From Temnopleurus reevesii (Eukaryota; Echinodermata; Echinoidea; Temnopleuroida; Temnopleuridae): a DNA stretch of 24,862 bases. Shown piece by piece: positions 18,981 through 24,862 of the stretch. The position numbers were made by a program, and so were the translations under genes. Under the pieces are notes generated by a model. That model was not told where the DNA came from. It did no database searches and worked only from the letters and a program-made list of their open reading frames with translations. How positions within the stretch are numbered: position 1 is the first letter of the stretch; every line of letters starts with the position of its first letter. The DNA is taken from contig BQKZ01001433.1 of assembly GCA_036244855.1 (NCBI GenBank), positions 9,793 to 34,654 of the forward strand, given 5' to 3'.

Positions 18981-19222
18981 CAGGGAGCTGCAAATTTTTT
19001 TTCACCAGTTGCCCAGTTGGGCAACCAAGTTTTCAAATCACTTGCCCGAACAAAATTTCCTCTGCCCCAAATTAATGGCCTATGACAATTTGTACATGTA
19101 CATGTATATATTATGAAAACTAGAAAAAGCTGCTACTTGCCCTATTGGGCAACTGACAATTTTATTTGCTTGCCCGACAGCCTCATTTTGTTGCCCCAGG
19201 CAAGTGGGTTTGTAGGGCCCTG
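18981..19222 (-). mobile_element. CAGGG-ended MITE, copy 4 (inverted)
   Basis: Reads CAGGGAGCTGCAA at the left and the complement of CAGGGCCCTACAA at the right, flanked by identical ACGTG (18976-18980 and 19223-19227). The interior is the reverse complement of copies 1 and 3: CACCAGTTGCCCAGTTGGGC first, and the CAAGTGGGTTTGTAG end last. Confidence 0.92.
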
Positions 19223-19628
19223 ACGTGTACATGTAATTTCATTCTAGGTGCATTCTACAATGTAGGTCTTGCAAATAGTATAAGGACAGAGTACTCACCA
19301 TTTTTATGGGTACAGTGAATTTAAACTTGACTTTGCCTATTAAAGTTCACTTTACTATGCGAGAACAAATCTTGTATTGACCAGCACTTTGCACGTCTGG
19401 TACTGGCGCAAGTAGGCCCTTTCTTATTTCAAATCGACGGGAACTACTATTTTGGACAAGTCACTTTTGCCTGGTTTTCCCCACATATTACACCATACAG
19501 TAGTTTATTCTGTGTGTTTTACTTGTATATTCAAAGCATGTGGAATTATTTTTAGCTGTACACGTATGTAAGCTGTAGACAAAAACGAGATGACGTCTTT
19601 AGGGAAAAGAAAACATATTTTTAGTGAT

Positions 19629-19760
19629 ATGGAAATTTCCCACATTTTTTTTTTTGCATTACATGTATCTGGAAAGTCAACTTTCCAAACTTATTTGAAG
19701 AGTTTATTTCAGGTACATGTAGGAATAATACTGCCTTCTTGAAAAGAAAAATCACACAAA
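19629..19760. repeat. Local direct repeat, first copy
   Basis: Shares TGGAAATTTC, ATCTGGAAAGTCAACTTTCC, AGAGTTTATTTCAGGTA and AATAATACTGCCTTCTT with 20159-20282, about 530 bp away in the same orientation. It has an extra CATGTA relative to the second copy. The core AAAGTTGACTTTCC-type palindrome (AAAGTCAACTTT) is kept in both. Confidence 0.9.
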
Positions 19761-20158
19761 CACACAGACACACTTGCCAACTTCATATCAGCAGGCAATA
19801 TCAAGGACAAAATTTTCCTTTGATTTGTATGATTTCAGGCCATATTCAAAACATCTAAAATCATGTGTTTACATAATTGATTCAGATTCACGGAAAATTT
19901 CCCATGATATGTTTTGCAGGAATGGTGCTACTGTATCCTTTTCCTGTTTTATGTGGGATTTCCCTGTTTAAGTTGAAAAAAAAAATAGATTAGAGAATGA
20001 AAAAAATTATACTCTCCTGAAAAATACTTGTCTGCTGTTAATTTGCTTGCCCAAGGAAAGTGAGGGAAAGGGATATAAATATGTTGTAACAGACTCTATC
20101 TCTCAAGTGGTTTGTTATTTTTTTTTTGGAAAAATATATTTTCATTGATGTACATGTT

Positions 20159-20282
20159 ATGGAAATTTCTCACATTTCTTTTTGCACTACGTGTATCTGG
20201 AAAGTCAACTTTCCAAACTTATTTAAAGAGTTTATTTCAGGTAGGAATAATACTGCCTTCTTTAAAAGAAAAATCACACAAA
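20159..20282. repeat. Local direct repeat, second copy
   Basis: Second copy of 19629-19760, diverged by roughly ten percent. The frames at 20112-20374 overlap it and have no domain; the two plus frames overlap in different phases. Confidence 0.9.
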
Positions 20283-21553
20283 GTACTTCGACACCTTGGT
20301 ATAAATATTTAATTAATGCAACATATTTTGGCACCAAAATGTATCTTTGGTCGATCATGAAGCTCTTCTTTTAATTTCAGAGATTTAAATTCCCATAATT
20401 AATGGCATTCATCTCTAAACAAATCAAACTTCATAGAGGACATAATTTTATGAATAAATAGAATTAAAAGCACCAATCCAATATTCTTATTTTGCAGGGA
20501 CTAAATAATGGGGGTGAAAGCAATTGCTCTCTTCAAACTCCTCTTAAATACCTATTTTGTCTATATCTGCAGACAGAAAATAACATTGAAGTTCACTTGC
20601 AGCGTAAATCCGTCTTTCCTTATGCAGTAGTGTAATAAATGCTTGCGTTGTGAATATCATCGCCTTTGCTTGTACACATGCATGTGACATATTTTGCAAT
20701 TATGGATATGGTCGATCTCAAATTGAAGGTCTGTGTTATATTGGCTGGCTGGCCAATGCCATCATACTGAGCTCGTAATCCGCCAGTGTGCTGCCAATTT
20801 GCAGATGCCTTTGTGATGCAAGCGAGGCATTGTGATTCAGTGCATTAGGAAGATTTCACGTTCTTGAGGATGAATTTGATTGTGTGGTTATGAGCATGGT
20901 AGAAAAGTCTATTAGACAATTGGAGATGTAGACAAGTTTCGTAGAAGATCAGTTATGTTTGGGAGATTTAAGTCTGTAAATTATCTATTATATCTTGAAT
21001 TTATTAATTTCTTATCAAACTTGTGACAGAAAATATAGATGCATGGATTGAATACAACATGACAAACATGTACATACATGTACACATATACAAATATCAC
21101 ACCTAAAATAGGGGCTGCAGAACTTAGAAAATTAGGAGGGGAAATGCTGCCACAGAAGGGGGGGGGGGCAAATCAGCATTTTCTACTCTCCCATACAGTG
21201 TACGCTTGCAGATCAAATCAAATAATACAACACTATTTCACATGCATTGGCAACTTTGTCACTTTTCCGAAACATGGATTTTTAAAAAAATTCCAAATTC
21301 TCTATTATGGAACAAATTTTTTGAATTTGCTCAAACTTTCTCTGAGCATACTCATTTGTTGCTTAATGATTTCTTGCTGTTTCCACTTAATAATACATAA
21401 TATTTATTAGGCGCTTAATTTGGGTGTTTCTAATCGCACAATAGTAGGAAAAGATTATTGCCGGTAAATTAAGTGAAAAAAAAAGATGAGAAAAAATAGT
21501 AATACTTTCATGTCGTCCTGCATGTACTTGTACACTGTATCTCTAAATTGGCA
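20283..21553. other. Non-coding stretch; possible conserved block near 20620-20900
   Basis: I see no gene. At about 20620-20900 composition is balanced, with no simple repeats and several compact words (CATGCATG, TTTTGCAATTATGG, TTGGCTGGCTGGCCAA). This makes it a candidate regulatory block, though nothing proves it. A G11 run lies at 21158-21168. Confidence 0.4.
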
Positions 21554-21660
21554 ATAGGAGCCCATGATAAAGTTTTGGGAGGTATAATTTTTTTTAACTG
21601 ATAATGATATATATAGGAGCCCATGATAAAGTTTTGGGAGGTATAATTTTTTTTAACTGA
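21554..21660. repeat. Perfect 48-bp direct repeat, period 59
   Basis: ATAGGAGCCCATGATAAAG through TTTTTTTTAACTGA is present twice (21554-21601 and 21613-21660) with no difference, separated by an 11-bp AT-rich linker. The perfect match suggests a recent duplication or an assembly artefact. Confidence 0.95.
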
Positions 21661-21712
21661 GCTATCTGCGCTTATAGGGGCAAATTTATTATTCCAAAAT
21701 ACTACTCAAAGA

Positions 21713-22879
21713 ACAGTTCCCTCACCTCCTGTTTCGTATTCTTTGTTCCGAACATTTGAATGTGGAGAGCAAAGTCAAATATTTGAGGAGGTTCATGCAT
21801 TATGTAAGCTCCAGAGCTAAAGTATGTTCACACGTTTATGAAAAATTGTGTAGATGCAATGATTACTGTACAGTACTTGTAGGCCTCTCTGTATGGTTCA
21901 GTTTTTTGTAAATAGACTTTGAGAACTACCCAAGAAAGTGATATTTGATGAGAGAATTTTTTTGTGATTTTTTTTTTTTACAGTTCCCTCACCTCCAGTT
22001 CCTTATTCTTTGCTCTGAACATTTGAATGTAGAGAGCAAAGTCAAATATTTGCTGCTTCACTTTGCATTCTGTAAGCATCCAGATGTAAAAGAGCTAAGT
22101 ATGTTCACACTTTCATGAAATATTGGGAACTTGCGCAATAAGTACTGAAGGCTACTTTCTATCGTTCAGTTTTGTGTGAATAGACCTTGAGAACTGCCCA
22201 AGAAAGTGATATTTGATGTTCTTTTGACAGTTTCTTCACCTGTTTCACATTCTTTGCTCCGAAGATTTGAATGTAGACAGCAAAGTCAAATATTTGCTGC
22301 TTCACTTTGCATTATGTAAAGCATCTAGGGGCCAGTTGCTCGTAATAGTCTTAGCCATCCTCTTCATGCTAAAGGCGTCTTAAGTTCTTGTGACACCCTC
22401 TTAACATAGCCGTATCAACGTTAATGTCTATGTTACGAGGGTGGCACAAGAAGTCAAGTCGTCTTTATAGCAAGAAGAGGATAGCTTAAGACCATGTCGA
22501 GCAATCGGCCCCTGGTCGTCAAGAACAACCTTTAAATGTACATGTAAAAGAGCTATTTGTTCACACTTTGATGAAAAATTGGGTACTTCTGCAAAGTACT
22601 GTACCCAAGAAAGTGGTATTTGATGAGAAAAATTTTGATGATTTCTTTTTATAGTTCCCTCACCTGTTTCACATTATTTGCTCCAAACATTTGCATGTTG
22701 AGAGCAAAGTCAAATATTTGCTGAGGTTCACTTTGCATTATGTAAGCATCCAGAGGAAAAGAGAGCAGTTTGTTCACACATCCATGAAAAATTTGGTACT
22801 TGCATACAATTTTGAGTACTGTAATATGCCTCTTTGTATGGTTCAGTTTTTGTGTGAATAGACCTTTAGAACTACCCAC
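21713..22879. repeat. Tandem array of four ~240-267-bp units
   Basis: Each unit runs from (C/T)AGTT(C/T)C(C/T)TCACCT through GCAAAGTCAAATATTTG, GTATGTTCACAC or its variants, TTCAGTTTT and AAGAAAGTGATATTTGATG. The anchor GCAAAGTCAAAT occurs at 21769, 22036, about 22281 and 22704. The enlarged last spacing (about 424) is explained by a 185-bp foldback element inside unit 3. The array is non-coding; the minus frame at 22649-22948 is a shadow. Confidence 0.92.
22328..22512. mobile_element. Foldback element inserted in the tandem array
   Basis: Starts GGGGCCAGTTGCTCG and ends with the complement of GGGGCCGATTGCTCG. The arms (about 22328-22410 and 22428-22512) pair along most of their length, through TCTTAGCCATCCTCTTCATG versus TCTTAAGCTATCCTCTTCTTG and a CACCCTC(T/G)TAACATAG block, leaving a loop of under 20 bases. 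Other units of the array lack it, which marks it as an insertion. The bases just right of it (22513-22540) are also extra, and no clean target duplication is visible. Confidence 0.85.
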
Positions 22880-23655
22880 GTCGGGCAAGCACCGTTTTCC
22901 TTTGCTTGAAAAAACTTGCCCCGTTGTGACTTTTGCTTGCTCAGACAATCTGGCAAGTGCTGTGAATAGTCGTGAGAGTGTGTTTTATTTGACTTGTTTA
23001 TTAATTCAAACTCACAATCTATCGCATTAAACTTACATGATTAGCAATGTAAGTTTAAAGGGAAAGACTAGTTTGGGGAGGAGGGCGCTTCAGATATTTA
23101 ACTAGTTTGCGAGCTGCAGTAAAATTATTACCATAATGCATTTTTTCAATAGTAAATTAGAGCATGTGAATAGTTTGTTTGAATGAAATCGACCTAGAAA
23201 TGGCTTAATTATCACAAAATAAAATAACCTGGTGCGGTCGTACTTCCTCACAGAACATGCTTCACGTACAAAATGAATGCGCACCCACACACCGCAGACA
23301 ATACCACCGATCGCACCGCCAATTTCAGCCCGACGCTCTCCCGCGCTAAAGCACTTAGCACACGGCAGGAATGATGGCGTATTGACCTGTTCGACGTAAA
23401 ATACATAGAATACGAGCATAAATGTACTCCTAATATCCTACATCTATTAGATATATTTAGGCATGTATTCTTGCGAATACATCAGCTCATTTAACATCAA
23501 TTTCTGCATCCTGGTCATTACTAATCTATACCTTTAAAACTGTTTTATCTCATTTTCCTATCAAAAAGTGTACTAATTACATGTATATGAAGGGCCATTC
23601 TTACATTGTCTCACAAATTTGATGAGGATGTCTTGCATTTCAATCCTTTCGTAAT
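22880..23655. other. Non-coding stretch
   Basis: 22880-22945 contains CGGGCAAGC, AACTTGCCC and TGGCAAGTG words reminiscent of the interior of the CAGGG MITE, but no ends can be found. 23220-23360 is CpG-richer (GCGCACCC, GATCGCACCGCC, CCCGACGCTCTCCCGCGC) without a recognisable product; the minus frame at 23102-23419 shows no domain that I know. Confidence 0.45.
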
Positions 23656-24480
23656 TATTAACGTGAAATTGGTATCATGTGAATACCCTAAAGTTGTTAA
23701 TGCTCAACAAAGTTTGAGCAAGTGGTGGAGGCTTTTACACTTTAATAATCATGAAAGTACTCATGTATTTCATGCAATGGGTAATTAACATGAATGTGGT
23801 ATCATGTGGACGAACCTATATTCATGCTCAGTAAAGGGCCAATTGAGGAAGTGATGGATGCGTTACTACTTTGTACTTCATGAACATGCCCTTGTACCCA
23901 TGCAATGGGTAATTAACATGAATGTGGTATCATGTGAACATGCCTGTGTTAACGTTCATGAATTTGGTACTTGGGCAAGTGTTGGGTGCATTGACACTTT
24001 TAATACTCATGAACGTACTCCTGTATTTCATGCAATGGGTGATTTACATGAATGTGATATCATGTGAACACGCCTATAATGGACATTAAAATGGCACTTC
24101 AGCAAGTGGTGGATGCGTTTATACCACTTTTTACTTTGCATGAAAATACCCTTGTACGTCATGCAGTGGCTAATTAACATGAATAAGGAATTATGTGAAC
24201 ACACTTCTGATAATGCTCAGTAAAGTGGCACTTGAGCAAGTGGTGAATGCGTTACCACTTTCCACTACACGGACCTACCCACATACTTCATATAATACAT
24301 CAATGTGGTATCATATGAACGTGCCTACATTGATGCTTAGGAAACTGGTACTTGAGCAAGTGGTGGATGCGTTACCACTGCCCACTTCACGTGCCTATCG
24401 ACATACCTCATTTAGTACATGAATGTGGTATCATGTGAACATGCCTAGGAAACTGGTACTTGTTGAGGAGTGTGGTATTC
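23656..24480. repeat. Satellite-like tandem array, ~120-131-bp unit, about 6.4 copies
   Basis: The word GGTATCATGTGAA or a variant recurs at 23671, 23798, 23926, 24056, 24187, 24307 and 24427, giving spacings of 127, 128, 130, 131, 120 and 120. Each full unit also has an AGCAAGTG(G/T)TGG(A/G)TGC block and, in the first units, a CATGCAATGGGTAATT junction. The last unit is truncated near 24480. The Cys/His-containing frames across it come from the repeat and do not keep one phase through the array. Confidence 0.93.
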
Positions 24481-24862
24481 CAAGAAGGGTTGAGATCCAG
24501 TATCAAGCGATTGCTTTCTATTTGCATGAAATTTCCATTGCTTTAGTACTCTCTCCTTCATTGACTGGTTGTCTATGAATAGGCTACATGTACCTCTGCA
24601 CTGTGGAAAACGGATCAATGCTAAATCTGCAAGTTTGATCTTAGGGACTTGATGCTCCAACTGCGTAAAGAGGTTGGTTTGGTTGACGTGTATGGAACGG
24701 GAGCATCCCACGAGTCCGACAGAAATAAATATAAACCTACTACATCGACAATTTTCAAAATGAGGTTAGAGCTAGACATTTTGACTTTCATGCTCGCAAG
24801 ATCGACACTGACAAAATATTTGCTTTGAGCCCGACAGCACGCAAACAGACCTACGAGACCGA
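24481..24862. other. Unique sequence right of the satellite
   Basis: The minus strand is open from about 24765 to 24445, ending VPVS and then a stop. It has no ATG at its start, no domain I recognise and no convincing acceptor. It could be a 3' coding fragment of an unknown element or a chance frame. Nothing else is evident. Confidence 0.35.

Noticed and set aside
22880..22945. Fifth copy of the CAGGG MITE
   Set aside because: Only GGGCAAG-type words are shared; neither the CAGGG ends nor a duplication can be found.
23606..24422. Cys/His-containing frames resembling repeated zinc-binding units
   Set aside because: The Cys and His positions come from the satellite unit; unit lengths (127, 128, 130, 131, 120) do not keep one reading frame, so no repeat protein can be encoded.
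24445..24765. Minus-strand open frame of about 107 codons at the right edge (contains LADLALIRFPQCRG)
   Set aside because: No ATG at the start, no domain I recognise, no clear splice acceptor; its stop lies in the degenerate end of the satellite. Kept only as an unrecognised frame.
4606..24862. Search for Abl SH3/SH2/kinase exons
   Set aside because: No frame with an ALYDF-type SH3 start, an FLVRES-type SH2 motif, or kinase HRDLAARN/DFG motifs was found. A short exon in the gap cannot be excluded.

Overview
This is a eukaryotic, animal-type genomic window: AT-rich, almost wholly non-coding, and full of microsatellites, tRNA-derived SINEs, short inverted-repeat DNA transposons and one LINE fragment. 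The very frequent octamer TACATGTA, repeated AGGCCTA words, G/C homopolymers and tRNA-SINEs fit an invertebrate deuterostome, most likely an echinoderm such as a sea urchin. That assignment is an inference. Most long open frames here are shadows in repeats or in AT-rich sequence. No operon or prokaryotic gene layout is present.

The only convincing host coding sequence is a 151-nt first coding exon at 4455-4605 (+). It ends in a consensus splice donor (GTATGT, phase 1). The predicted N-terminus has a myristoylation-type start (MGGQQTK), a GDQRR block and a VEH motif just before the donor. These match in order, and in splice phase, the myristoylated first exon (1b) of the Abl tyrosine kinase. 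If so, 4606 to the window end is Abl intron 1, at least 20 kb long. I found no SH3, SH2 or kinase exon in it. A start-stop upstream ORF (ATGTAA) lies one base before the main start codon.

Layout. 1-1582 holds microsatellites, a SINE and a 245-bp palindromic element with perfect 9-bp target duplications. 2880-3696 holds two diverged copies of one ~190-bp segment, separated by a single N and a LINE fragment. 4219-4605 is the putative promoter and exon. 5723-8950 and 8952-11760 are two versions of the same ~3-kb segment joined by a single N. They differ by point changes and by whole element insertions (a SINE and a TTAA-flanked element in the first, a CAGACCTCCC element in the second), so they are probably unmerged alleles placed in tandem by the assembler. 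12494-13476 holds two foldback elements and a TA-flanked element. 14100-14268 is an assembly gap. 14940-16060 is low-complexity sequence with G/C runs. 16485-19222 holds a SINE, a foldback element and two more copies of a CAGGG-ended element. 19629-22879 holds local duplications, including a ~250-bp tandem array with a foldback element inside one unit. 23656-24480 is a ~120-131-bp satellite array.

The most informative signals are: (1) the Abl-like exon; (2) a non-autonomous CAGGG(C/T/A)GCT(A/G)CAA element family with reproducible 5-bp target duplications; (3) the paired haplotypes, which supply filled and empty sites for several elements; and (4) a set of long-stem foldback elements, three of which share a related end motif.
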